A stretch of DNA of 9,636 bases. Source: Planctomycetaceae bacterium. Lineage in GTDB: Bacteria > Planctomycetota > Planctomycetia > Pirellulales > Thermoguttaceae. Below, in pieces: positions 1 to 6,400 of the stretch; within the stretch, counting starts at the first letter, position 1; each line of letters starts with the position of its first letter. A program made the translations under genes and the position numbers. Location of the stretch: assembly GCA_031288765.1 (NCBI GenBank), contig JAITQV010000364.1, positions 1 through 9,636 on the forward strand, read 5' to 3'. Below the pieces are notes generated by a model, which searched no databases, was not told the origin of the DNA, and worked only from the letters and a program-made list of their open reading frames with translations.

Positions 1-11
1 ACTATCCACTA

Positions 12-2813
12 TTATCTGATTGGGGTTGTTTTTCCGGCGGCAAGATAGGCTTTCTTAGCGGCTGCATCACAAAGCGGACTGTCGGGACAAAGCTTGCTAA
101 TGTCCCGAAATGCAATAAACGCCGTTTCATATTCGTTTTTCCGCAAAGAGAGTTCGCCCTTCAAATAAAGCGCCCGATCCAATATAACTACGTCGGGCGG
201 ATGCTGCAAGAGTTTTTGTAAATAAACCTCCGCCTGAGCGTAATCCTTTTTCTTGTAGGCTTCATACGTCAGTGTCCACGCCGCATGAGACCAATGCTCT
301 CCGGCATGGTAATTCCGGTAAATCCGTGTCAGATACGTTGCCGCCTTACGCCCGTTCCCATTCTGCAAATCGTCCAACGATAAAAAATATAAGACTCCGT
401 CAATATGTTTGCCGTTCGGAAAACTACCCGCCAACACTTCAAAATACTCCACCGACTTAATCGTGTCGCCGTAAGAATCATAATAAATCCCAAGATACCA
501 AAGTGCATCCTGATATTGAGGCAACGCCGAAAATTCGTTAACTATCCTCTCCAACAAAACCACCGCCTCACGCTCCTTACCCAATTGATAAACGGCTTTG
601 CTCCGCAACAACAACGCTTCGGCAAAAATAGACTCCTCCGGCTTCCCGTTAATAAGATCAAGAAGTTTGCCGTCAACCTGCTCATAACGTTTCGCCTTGT
701 AAAGCGAATTACATTCACGGATTATCTTACGCTGTTCCGATTCGGACAACAGCGGTTGCGGGGTTGTTCCCGATGTTCCCTGTGAGTGAGGATTCTTTGA
801 CAGTTCGGCTAACTGATCCTGCGTTTCCTGAAACAGACTCTTCTGAACCGTGTCCGAAAACTTCACCCGCGCCGACAACGCCGTAAACACCGCATTCGCC
901 TGCTCAATGTCCCCCAACTGCGCCTTCGACAACGCCAAAAGCGAACAGGCTTTGACAAAGGTTGTCTCGTTCAATGTCCCTTCCGCCCCTGTTAGCGTGT
1001 AGTTAATATAATACTGTTTCGGTGTTGCCAACCGGTTGTACTGTGCCTCAAGAATCTGCTCCAACTGTTGTACCGCAGCGGTGTAGTTCTTCTGATCGTA
1101 AAAACGTAATGCCTGCCAGAAACGCTCCAAATCAGTTCCTTGTGTTGCCGATCCTTGTGTTGTCGAAGACGGACGGCGTCCCGGAAAACGACCGCCGTTG
1201 TTATCCGATGCCGCTTGCCCGTTTTGAGACCCTTGCCCATTCGGAGACCATTGTCCGTTTGGAGACCACTGTCCGTTTGGAGACCACTGTCCATTCGGAG
1301 TCCCTTGTCCGTTTGGAGACCACTGCCCTGTGTTTCCGCCCAAACTCCCCTGTCCGTTTGGAGACCATTGTCCCGTGTTTCCGCCCGAAGCCTGCCCTTG
1401 TAACCCGCCGCCCGCCGGATGACGCCCCGACCACGAACCGCCGCCGTTGGGAAAAGAACCTTGCGGTCTTCCGGCAGAACCCGCCGAATTGCCCGATGTT
1501 CCCGACAATAAACCGGTTGTCTCCGCAACAATGCCGTAAAGCTCGGAATGTCCAATCAATGCCGCCTGATTTTGCATCTCCCGAACAATAGTGTTCGCCC
1601 GAACCGAATCGCCGTTCTTAGCATAAGCCTGCGCCAACAAAGAACAGGCTTTCATAAACGATTCGTCGTCCAACTTCCGAACGCCGGATTGTGACGGCTG
1701 AGTCAGATAATTGAACAGGACTTGTCCGGCAACTGTGTTGTACTGAGGGAAAAGGAAAGATTCCAATACGGCAATCGCTTGCTGCCAATTACGTTGGTCA
1801 AACAAAAACACCGACTTCAAAAGAGCAACCTCGTCCCGATAAACCGGATCATTCGCCCGCTCCACCTCCGTCAACAGTTCTTGCGCCTGCCGAATTTGCT
1901 TCAACCCGTAAAGACATCGGACTTTGACCAAATTGTCGTCGGCAGTCAACGACGAAACCTGTGAAAATAACTGCAACGCCCCATTGTAATCGCCAAGCCC
2001 GCCCTTACACCGCGCCATAACACGTATTGAATCCGTATAATACTGACTGGTTGCCCAACGGCGCTGAAATTCGGTGAGCGCGGTAACGGCTTCCTGAAAA
2101 CTGCCCCGCTCAAATAACGCAACTCCCCATTGATACGTCGCCGTCTCCACAACAACCGGATCGGAACTGTTCATTAACTGTTGGAAAATGGCGTTCGCTT
2201 CGGCGGTCTTCCCAAGTTGGTTTTTCGCCCACGCCAAACCTACCTTGTTCTCAAGACTTTTGGCTCCGTCAGGAAACATGCGGTCGCATTGCTCAAAATA
2301 CCACTCCGCTTCCGCCGCCGCATCTTCCTCCGCGCTGTTCCGCATGGCAATATCGCCAAGATAATACAACACGTATTGAAGGTTGTTATCGTAAGGGAGC
2401 TTGTCGATAAACTCCAGCAACCGCGGCTTCGCAATATTAAATTGCCCCTGCAAATAGGGCATATCGGCTAAACGGAACAACGCTGCCCTTGCAAACGGAT
2501 TATCCAAACCGGACGGATTGCCCGAACTCGGCGTAATAAGGCGTTGGTAATAATTTTCGGCTAACGCATATTGCTTGAGGTATAAGAGTGATTCCGCCAG
2601 ATAATAAGTTGCTTCGGTTGTTTGCGAATGGCTGGGATATTGGGCAATAAAAGCATCGAACGCGGTTCGAGCCTGCTCGTACTGTCTAAGATCAAACAAC
2701 GATTTTGCCGCCGTAAAACGGTTGGAGGCGTCATCGCCCCAAAGGGTTGCACTGTGAAATGTCAGAACAAGAAGAACCGCCCAGTTTATCGCCAATCGTT
2801 TAAAATGATTCAT
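12..2813 (-). CDS. Exported tetratricopeptide-repeat protein with a QWSPNG-repeat linker
   Basis: This encodes a 933-residue protein. I chose the ATG at 2813 because it opens directly into a signal peptide (MNHFKRLAINWAVLLVLTF, then about SATLWG before DD, cleavage near residue 26). A GTG at 2870 would add 19 polar residues in front of it, which is unlikely. Residues about 28-430 and 560-925 are helical TPR-like repeats with the usual A/Y/L pattern (for example the Y-EQA-AF--F---YP type near residue 45), reminiscent of BamD/CpoB/YbgF-type periplasmic proteins. Between them lies a Gly/Gln/Asn/Ser/Pro linker at about 439-560 with hexapeptide repeats at 482-526. Residues 338-438 and 571-673 are clearly related to each other, each with KACSLLA and a QYN motif, so the protein contains an old internal duplication. 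The C-terminus has a C-x5-C pair. No catalytic motif is visible. The likely role is a protein-binding scaffold in the periplasm or envelope; this is inferred and the exact function is unknown. No convincing Shine-Dalgarno precedes the ATG. Confidence 0.88.
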   Translation of the reverse strand: MNHFKRLAINWAVLLVLTFHSATLWGDDASNRFTAAKSLFDLRQYEQARTAFDAFIAQYPSHSQTTEATYYLAESLLYLKQYALAENYYQRLITPSSGNPSGLDNPFARAALFRLADMPYLQGQFNIAKPRLLEFIDKLPYDNNLQYVLYYLGDIAMRNSAEEDAAAEAEWYFEQCDRMFPDGAKSLENKVGLAWAKNQLGKTAEANAIFQQLMNSSDPVVVETATYQWGVALFERGSFQEAVTALTEFQRRWATSQYYTDSIRVMARCKGGLGDYNGALQLFSQVSSLTADDNLVKVRCLYGLKQIRQAQELLTEVERANDPVYRDEVALLKSVFLFDQRNWQQAIAVLESFLFPQYNTVAGQVLFNYLTQPSQSGVRKLDDESFMKACSLLAQAYAKNGDSVRANTIVREMQNQAALIGHSELYGIVAETTGLLSGTSGNSAGSAGRPQGSFPNGGGSWSGRHPAGGGLQGQASGGNTGQWSPNGQGSLGGNTGQWSPNGQGTPNGQWSPNGQWSPNGQWSPNGQGSQNGQAASDNNGGRFPGRRPSSTTQGSATQGTDLERFWQALRFYDQKNYTAAVQQLEQILEAQYNRLATPKQYYINYTLTGAEGTLNETTFVKACSLLALSKAQLGDIEQANAVFTALSARVKFSDTVQKSLFQETQDQLAELSKNPHSQGTSGTTPQPLLSESEQRKIIRECNSLYKAKRYEQVDGKLLDLINGKPEESIFAEALLLRSKAVYQLGKEREAVVLLERIVNEFSALPQYQDALWYLGIYYDSYGDTIKSVEYFEVLAGSFPNGKHIDGVLYFLSLDDLQNGNGRKAATYLTRIYRNYHAGEHWSHAAWTLTYEAYKKKDYAQAEVYLQKLLQHPPDVVILDRALYLKGELSLRKNEYETAFIAFRDISKLCPDSPLCDAAAKKAYLAAGKTTPIR
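1236..1325 (-). repeat. Five contiguous 18-bp repeats encoding QWSPNG
   Basis: Five head-to-tail 18-bp units start at 1236, 1254, 1272, 1290 and 1308 on the plus-strand numbering. Read on the minus strand they encode QWSPNG, with one variant QGTPNG at 1290. The units at 1254, 1272 and 1308 are identical at the DNA level, pointing to recent slippage or unequal exchange. The unit length is a multiple of three, so copy-number change would not break the TPR gene's frame. A sixth copy sits at 1353-1370. Confidence 0.9.
1308..1397 (-). repeat. 45-bp tandem duplication nested in the linker repeat
   Basis: Positions 1308-1352 and 1353-1397 are two imperfect copies of a 45-bp unit. Each contains one QWSPNG hexamer unit plus the segment encoding GGNTG. 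They differ at only a few positions. This is a second, longer level of repetition on top of the 18-bp repeats and shows that the linker of the TPR protein has grown by successive in-frame duplications. Confidence 0.8.
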
Positions 2814-2829
2814 TGTTGTACCCGAAGCC

Positions 2830-2866
2830 CTTTTCAGTACATCCTTTCTGTATATCTTTTCAGTAC
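2830..2866 (-). repeat. 11-bp direct repeat in the TPR gene leader
   Basis: Read on the minus strand, GTACTGAAAAG occurs twice, at 2856-2866 and 2830-2840, with 26 bp between starts. It lies 17-53 nt upstream of the ATG at 2813, in the presumed 5' leader. It could be a regulator site or an RNA element, or chance. Function not known. Confidence 0.5.
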
Positions 2867-2884
2867 ACACCGCCGGTAAATATC

Positions 2885-2910
2885 ACCGGAAGTTCCGCCG
2901 TATTTCCGGT
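2885..2910. promoter_or_regulatory. Dyad ACCGGAA-N12-TTCCGGT upstream of the TPR gene
   Basis: Perfect 7-bp arms at 2885-2891 and 2904-2910 are separated by 12 bp. Inside, CGGAA-G-TTCCG at 2887-2897 is a second, tighter dyad sharing the left arm. It sits between the candidate minus-strand promoter and the TPR start, so it could be an operator or a leader hairpin. Inferred from symmetry alone. Confidence 0.4.
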
Positions 2911-2932
2911 ATCTCGTAAAACAAACAAACGC

Positions 2933-2961
2933 AATATACAAAAATTCCGAAGATTCTCCAA
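2933..2961 (-). promoter_or_regulatory. Candidate promoter for the TPR gene
   Basis: On the minus strand TTGGAG (2956-2961) is followed after 17 bp by TATATT (2933-2938). The -10 matches the consensus at five of six positions, the -35 at only three. The implied transcript would have a leader of about 110 nt. Support is motif-based only and planctomycete promoters are poorly defined. Confidence 0.3.
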
Positions 2962-2991
2962 TACGAATTTACGAATTTTTTCAGATTCTCC
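2951..2991. repeat. 8-bp tandem repeat bracketed by a 9-bp direct repeat
   Basis: AGATTCTCC occurs at 2951-2959 and 2983-2991. Between the copies ACGAATTT is repeated in tandem at 2963-2970 and 2971-2978. The array overlaps the -35 of the candidate TPR promoter and lies in the divergent region shared with tsaE, so it may be a cluster of protein-binding sites. No function can be assigned from sequence. Confidence 0.5.
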
Positions 2992-3060
2992 CTTCTGTTT
3001 TCCCGCCCCCTGATTATGCAAAGCGGTTTATTTTATTAGAATGGTGTATTCCTAAGGCAA

Positions 3061-3095
3061 TGTTTCCCACAACGTGTCTCACAAAATGGGAAACA
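3061..3095. repeat. Perfect 9-bp inverted repeat upstream of tsaE
   Basis: TGTTTCCCA (3061-3069) and TGGGAAACA (3087-3095) are perfect inverted arms separated by 17 bp. The spacer contains smaller overlapping dyads (CAC-AAC-GTG and GTG-TCT-CAC). It ends 49 nt before the chosen tsaE start. Possible readings are an operator dyad, an mRNA stem-loop, or a remnant of a small mobile element. I see no target-site duplication, no transposase and no T-tract, so none can be preferred. Confidence 0.6.
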
Positions 3096-3144
3096 ACCGG
3101 ACATTTTAACGAAAGTGATTAGCAAAAGTGATTTGAGGCAATTT

Positions 3145-3672
3145 GTGGAATCAACAGAATCAAAATCTATAAGTAAATTAACTATCAGCGAATTAACGAT
3201 TGAAGTTTCCGGTTTATCGGGAACTGATAATTTGGGACATCTTTTAGCGGAGACGCTTCCTGACGGTTCGGTGGTGGCGTTGGTTGGAACGCTGGGTTCC
3301 GGCAAAACGCGGCTTGTTCAATCGGCGGCGCGGTATTCGGGAGTGGACGAAGGAATTGTATCCAGTCCGACTTTTGTATTGCTTCACGAATACGACGGCA
3401 ACCGACCGATTTATCATTTTGACGTGTACCGCCTTGCTGATGAAGAGGAATTTCGGCGGCTTAGCCCTGACGATTATTTTGAGGGAACGGGTATAACATT
3501 TATTGAGTGGGCGGACAAATATCCGCAAGTTTTACCGGAAGAGCGGTTGGAAATTCGGATTGAAATTACCGGCAACACCGCAAGACGTTTCCGAATTACC
3601 GCTTTCGGCAACATCTTTAACAAAACAATGCAAAAAATAATTAATAGTGAAGAATGGGGAGTCGAATGTTGA
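3145..3672 (+). CDS. tsaE: tRNA threonylcarbamoyladenosine biosynthesis ATPase TsaE
   Basis: TsaE is the small P-loop ATPase that works with TsaB and TsaD in the cytoplasm to transfer threonylcarbamoyl to A37 of ANN-decoding tRNAs (t6A). From the GTG at 3145 the protein has 175 residues. It shows the Walker A GTLGSGKT (residues 48-55), the SPTF segment (74-77), the HFDVYR block (91-96) and EWAD (121-124), all in family order. I preferred GTG 3145 because GAGG at 3135-3138 lies 6 nt upstream; the in-frame GTG at 3115 would add ten residues and has no Shine-Dalgarno. The C-terminal tail of about 20 residues is unremarkable. It is divergent from the TPR gene and is separated from rpsJ by 386 nt and a terminator-like hairpin, so it probably is not part of the ribosomal operon. 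The tsaB and tsaD partners are not in the window. Confidence 0.93.
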   Translation: MESTESKSISKLTISELTIEVSGLSGTDNLGHLLAETLPDGSVVALVGTLGSGKTRLVQSAARYSGVDEGIVSSPTFVLLHEYDGNRPIYHFDVYRLADEEEFRRLSPDDYFEGTGITFIEWADKYPQVLPEERLEIRIEITGNTARRFRITAFGNIFNKTMQKIINSEEWGVEC

Positions 3673-3746
3673 TAGGCGTGCTATTTTTCCGCTTTCCGCT
3701 TCACCGTAAAAACCTGCCTCTGAAAAATTCTTCAAAAAAATCGGCT

Positions 3747-3770
3747 GGGGGGATTGTCTAATCAACCTCC
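3747..3770 (+). terminator. Possible intrinsic terminator after tsaE
   Basis: GGGGG-GATT (3747-3755), tetraloop GTCT, then AATC (3760-3763), a two-base AA bulge and CCTCC (3766-3770) form a 9-pair stem with one G-U pair. The following sequence (TTGTGTATATTATT) is T-rich but not a clean T-tract. It lies 75 nt after the tsaE stop, which suits a terminator; efficiency is uncertain. Confidence 0.4.
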
Positions 3771-3926
3771 TTGTGTATATTATTGCCTTCTTTAACATTT
3801 CACATCGTAAATGTTGATTAAAGTCAAAGAGGAATTGTAAATCGTTGTCTGCAATAGTTCGGAAGAATCTAAAATTGCATTCCCGATTCGACCGGAGATT
3901 TTTTTGCAAAGTGTCCTATTCTCCCC

Positions 3927-3954
3927 TTGACGAAAAACGATGTAATGGTAAATT
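3927..3954 (+). promoter_or_regulatory. Candidate S10 operon promoter
   Basis: TTGACG (3927-3932) is followed after 16 bp by TAAATT (3949-3954). The TGG just before the hexamer gives an extended -10 (TGn). The expected start is near 3961, leaving a leader of roughly 98 nt before rpsJ. A second, weaker pair (TTGACT at 3957-3962, TTCAAT at 3980-3985) may act in tandem. A strong promoter is expected here because no ribosomal gene lies upstream. Confidence 0.5.
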
Positions 3955-3978
3955 TATTGACTTCCCTGACTGATTCGG

Positions 3979-4002
3979 ATTCAATTTGTTGAATTGTTCA
4001 AT
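3979..4002 (+). promoter_or_regulatory. Alternating short hairpins in the rpsJ leader
   Basis: ATTCAA (3979-3984) can pair with TTGAAT (3989-3994), and the same middle segment can instead pair with TTCAA (3997-4001). The two stems exclude each other. They are short and AT-rich, so weak. In other bacteria the S10 leader mediates feedback control by L4; whether this leader does so is not visible. Confidence 0.25.
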
Positions 4003-4058
4003 AACAGGGAATTGTTTAAAGTTGTTTGGCAATTGGAATTAGAATAAACCAGCGGAGT

Positions 4059-4394
4059 ATGACCGTGACGGGAATCGGACAAGAAATAATTCGTATTCGG
4101 ATGGAAGCGTTTGATCATGCTATCCTCGATCAAAGTGCTACCGATATTGTTGATACAGCCAAAAGAACCGGTTCCGTTGTTCGCGGTCCGATTCCGCTTC
4201 CAACACGGATTGAACGGTACACCGTTTTGTCCAGTCCCCATGTCGATAAAAAAGCCCGCCAACAGTTCGAAATCCGAACCCATAAACGTGTTATCGACAT
4301 TGTTCAGGCAACCGCCAAAACAATTGACGCCCTCAACAAATTGACTCTGCCGGCAGGTGTTGATATTAAAATCAAAGCAACCGGAAAAAAATAA
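4059..4394 (+). CDS. rpsJ: 30S ribosomal protein S10
   Basis: S10 binds 16S rRNA in the 30S head and, in many bacteria, also partners NusB in transcription antitermination. The 111-residue product matches the family over its full length: IRIRMEAFDH near the N-terminus, RTGSVVRGPIPLPTRIERYT, then SPHVDKKARQQFEIRTHKR and the C-terminal LPAGVDIKIKA. I start at ATG 4059; the frame extends to a TTG at 4026 but those 11 extra residues are not family-like. GTG 4065 is a real alternative: GGAG at 4054-4057 is 7 nt from it but only 1 nt from the ATG. It is the first gene of the operon here, 126 nt ahead of rplC. Confidence 0.97.
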   Translation: MTVTGIGQEIIRIRMEAFDHAILDQSATDIVDTAKRTGSVVRGPIPLPTRIERYTVLSSPHVDKKARQQFEIRTHKRVIDIVQATAKTIDALNKLTLPAGVDIKIKATGKK

Positions 4395-4415
4395 TTAACG
4401 TGAAATTTGTCGCCC

Positions 4416-4434
4416 GAAAGTAATTTTAACTTTC
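4416..4434 (+). other. Hairpin in the rpsJ-rplC gap
   Basis: GAAAGT (4416-4421) and ACTTTC (4429-4434) form a perfect 6-bp stem with a 7-nt AT loop, 22 nt after the rpsJ stop. There is no following T-tract, so it is not an obvious terminator. It may stabilise or process the mRNA, or be chance in AT-rich DNA. Confidence 0.3.
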
Positions 4435-4490
4435 AAATATCATTTATCATCATTAATATTTTAAGATAATTGCCGTTTGAATAACAACCC

Positions 4491-4520
4491 GAAAAATACT
4501 GTAAAATACTGTAAAATACT
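4491..4520 (+). repeat. Three 10-bp tandem repeats abutting the rplC start
   Basis: The unit GTAAAATACT occurs at 4501-4510 and 4511-4520, with a near copy GAAAAATACT at 4491-4500. The last copy ends directly at the rplC ATG. It occupies the place where a Shine-Dalgarno sequence would be, and none is present. It may be an unstructured A/U-rich ribosome standby site or a protein site. Confidence 0.75.
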
Positions 4521-5255
4521 ATGGGAATCGGATTATTAGGACAAAAAGTCGGTTGTACGCAATTGTACACAGAAACCGGTGAAGTAATTCCGGTTACGGT
4601 GATTCAAGCCGGACCGTGTAATATACTGCAATTACGCACGCACCAACGCGACGGTTATGAAGCCGTACAAATCGGATTCAAAGATAAAAAACGTAATCGG
4701 GCTTCCAGAAGTGAACGCGGTCATGTCGCCGCCATTGAGAGTAAACGCAAAAAACAGCGCCTCGCAACAGGACACGAATCCGAACCAAAAGCAAATTGCG
4801 AACCGAAAAAATTTATCCGTGAATTTCGCATACCGACAGAAGGTTTTACCGTCGGTCAGGAATTAACGGTTGATGTGTTTGAACAAGTTCATTCCGTTGA
4901 TGTTACCGCAATAAGCAAAGGTTGCGGTTATGCCGGAGTTATGAAAAGGCATAATTTTTCCGGTCAGCGGGCTTCGCACGGTGTCAAAAAATGTCATCGC
5001 CATCTCGGCAGTTCCGGTTGCAGCGCATTTCCCAGCCGAACCCAAAAAGGAAAACGAATGCCCGGACATTACGGAACCGACCAAGTAACAATCCGAAACC
5101 AAAAAGTGGTTCTGATTGATAAAGAAAATAATTTGTTGGTCATTCGCGGCGCTGTACCGGGTCCCAAAGGCGGTTATGTCCGAATCAATCCGACTAACGT
5201 TCTTCCCGCTCCCAAAAATAACCACTGGAAATTAACCCCAAAAAATGCCCAATAA
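4521..5255 (+). CDS. rplC: 50S ribosomal protein L3
   Basis: L3 is an early 23S rRNA-binding protein whose long loop reaches towards the peptidyl-transferase centre. The 244-residue product shows GLLGQKVGCTQLY at the N-terminus, KGCGYAGVMKRHNF (133-146), the HRHLGSSGCSAFPSR loop (159-173), KGKRMPGHYG (176-185) and NNLLVIRGAVPGPKGG (203-218). It is longer than the roughly 209-residue E. coli protein, owing to a basic insertion of about 18 residues around 72-97 and a C-terminal extension. The site of E. coli L3 glutamine methylation (AGQMG) is PGHYG here, so the Gln is replaced by His, as in many bacteria. The protein has six cysteines (12, 33, 93, 135, 158, 167), some at positions usually Lys or Met. 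No Shine-Dalgarno; the start follows 10-bp repeats. Confidence 0.97.
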   Translation: MGIGLLGQKVGCTQLYTETGEVIPVTVIQAGPCNILQLRTHQRDGYEAVQIGFKDKKRNRASRSERGHVAAIESKRKKQRLATGHESEPKANCEPKKFIREFRIPTEGFTVGQELTVDVFEQVHSVDVTAISKGCGYAGVMKRHNFSGQRASHGVKKCHRHLGSSGCSAFPSRTQKGKRMPGHYGTDQVTIRNQKVVLIDKENNLLVIRGAVPGPKGGYVRINPTNVLPAPKNNHWKLTPKNAQ

Positions 5256-5329
5256 ATTGCGGTTTAATCACCGAAATAACAAAACAAAATACAAAAATTA
5301 CCCCGAACTGTTGAACACCAATTATTACT

Positions 5330-5989
5330 ATGGCTAACGTCGAATTACCAATTTTTGATAAATCGGGAAAGGAAATCGATAAATTAACCGTCGATCCTGA
5401 TACGATTGCTTCACGCATTAGTTTGCAACTCCTGCACGATGCGGTCGTTATGTATCAATCCAATCTGCGTCAAGGTTCCGCTAAATCAAAAACCCGCGCC
5501 GAAGTTGCCGGACATAAAAAGAAAATGTACCGGCAAAAAGGAACCGGTAACGCCCGTGCAGGTCATCGGCGAAGCGGTGTTCGGCGCGGCGGCGGTCATA
5601 TCTTTGCAAAACAACCCCGCGATTGGTCTTACCGGTTACCGCGCAAAGCTCTTCAGGTTGCAACCAGAATGGCGGTTGCCTCAAAAATAAACGATTCTCA
5701 AATTACGTTGATTGATGCTCTTTCGATTGATACACCAAAAACGAAAGAAATGGCTTCCGTCCTTAATGTACTCAAAATTGAAGAAACAGTTCTGGTCGCC
5801 ATCGAATCCTATAATATCAATCTGTACAAAAGTTTCCGAAATATCAATGGTGTGCGAATTCTTCCCGTTTCGGAACTCAATGCTTACGAAGTTCTTAAAC
5901 CCAAACGAATCTTATTTACCAAAGCGGCTTTTGAAGCGTTTATCGCTAAAATTCCCGTTAAATCACCGAATAACCAACAGGAATATTGA
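5330..5989 (+). CDS. rplD: 50S ribosomal protein L4
   Basis: L4 lines the peptide exit tunnel with its extended loop and, in E. coli, represses its own operon. The 219-residue product has the family loop at about 62-105: HKKKMYRQKGTGNARAGHRR, SGVRRGGGHIF and PRDWSYRLPRK. The C-terminal half shows the usual ALSIDTPKTKEM and FTKAAFEAF segments. The ATG at 5330 gives the normal N-terminus (MANVELPIFDKSGKE). No Shine-Dalgarno is visible in the AT-rich 74-nt gap after rplC. An L4-dependent feedback loop on this operon is plausible from the family but no L4 target was identified. Confidence 0.97.
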   Translation: MANVELPIFDKSGKEIDKLTVDPDTIASRISLQLLHDAVVMYQSNLRQGSAKSKTRAEVAGHKKKMYRQKGTGNARAGHRRSGVRRGGGHIFAKQPRDWSYRLPRKALQVATRMAVASKINDSQITLIDALSIDTPKTKEMASVLNVLKIEETVLVAIESYNINLYKSFRNINGVRILPVSELNAYEVLKPKRILFTKAAFEAFIAKIPVKSPNNQQEY

Positions 5990-6043
5990 AATTACAAAAC
6001 AAGAATAAAAACAAACCCTATACCACTGAATATTAAAACGAAT

Positions 6044-6048
6044 GGAGG
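6044..6048 (+). promoter_or_regulatory. Ribosome binding site deciding the rplW start
   Basis: GGAGG lies 5 nt before ATG 6054. An upstream in-frame ATG at 6042 overlaps this site and so is very unlikely to be used. This is the strongest Shine-Dalgarno in the window. Confidence 0.85.
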
Positions 6049-6053
6049 CTATT

Positions 6054-6374
6054 ATGCCTAAAAACAAAGATATAACCAAAACAAACTTAAATCTCGAACC
6101 CTATCAGATTATTCTGCGTCCCATTGTAACGGAAAAAGGATACGATCGCGCCGAACGTAAAAATACCTATTATTTTGCAGTTCATCCTTTTGCCAATAAA
6201 AATCAAATCAAACATGCTGTTGAGATCTTGTTTGAAGTCAAAGTAGTTGATGTCAGAACACAGAACCGGAAAGGAAAACCGGCAAAAACGCGATATCACC
6301 GAATTGTTCATCGGCGGACTTGGAAAAAAGCAATCGTTAAACTTCACCCCGAAAGCAAAATTAATTATTTTTAA
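6054..6374 (+). CDS. rplW: 50S ribosomal protein L23
   Basis: L23 binds 23S rRNA domain III at the tunnel exit and is the docking point for trigger factor and signal recognition particle in bacteria. The product from ATG 6054 has 106 residues. Recognisable features are YQIILRPIVTEKGYDRAER (17-35), the YYFAVHPFANKNQIKHAVE stretch (38-56), VKVVDVRTQNRKGK, and a basic C-terminal region ending in LHPESKINYF. Start choice is fixed by GGAGG at 6044-6048. It is preceded by 64 nt and followed by an 82-nt gap containing the hairpin region before rplB. Confidence 0.96.
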   Translation: MPKNKDITKTNLNLEPYQIILRPIVTEKGYDRAERKNTYYFAVHPFANKNQIKHAVEILFEVKVVDVRTQNRKGKPAKTRYHRIVHRRTWKKAIVKLHPESKINYF

Positions 6375-6400
6375 TTCCTGTAATTTTTAATAAATTGTTA

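Larger units (their letters stand above)
3673..4058. other. Gene-free control region between tsaE and rpsJ
   Basis: No coding region is supported in these 386 nt. From left to right it holds a terminator-like hairpin (3747-3770), an AT-rich stretch without recognisable features, a candidate promoter (3927-3954), a second TTGACT-N17-TTCAAT possibility starting at 3957, and alternating short complementary segments in the presumed rpsJ leader (3979-4002). Confidence 0.7.

Noticed and set aside
1022..1591. Open frame of 189 codons on the plus strand, opposite the TPR linker, with similar-sized open frames on other phases (992-1555, 1140-1403, 1201-1434)
   Set aside because: They lie over the 18-bp repeat, whose length is a multiple of three and which has no stop in several frames. 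Their translations are repetitive and basic, without family features, and the TPR frame has a signal peptide and TPR pattern.
3061..3095. Mobile-element end or MITE at the inverted repeat
   Set aside because: No target-site duplication, no transposase and no second copy in the window; kept only as an inverted repeat of unknown role.
3811..3840. Nine-codon mini-ORF (MLIKVKEEL) that could be a leader peptide upstream of rpsJ
   Set aside because: It has no Shine-Dalgarno, lies upstream of the best promoter, and such short frames arise by chance.
3532..3909. 125-codon minus-strand frame over the end of tsaE and the following gap
   Set aside because: It overlaps the well-supported tsaE, has no recognisable motif and no ribosome binding site.
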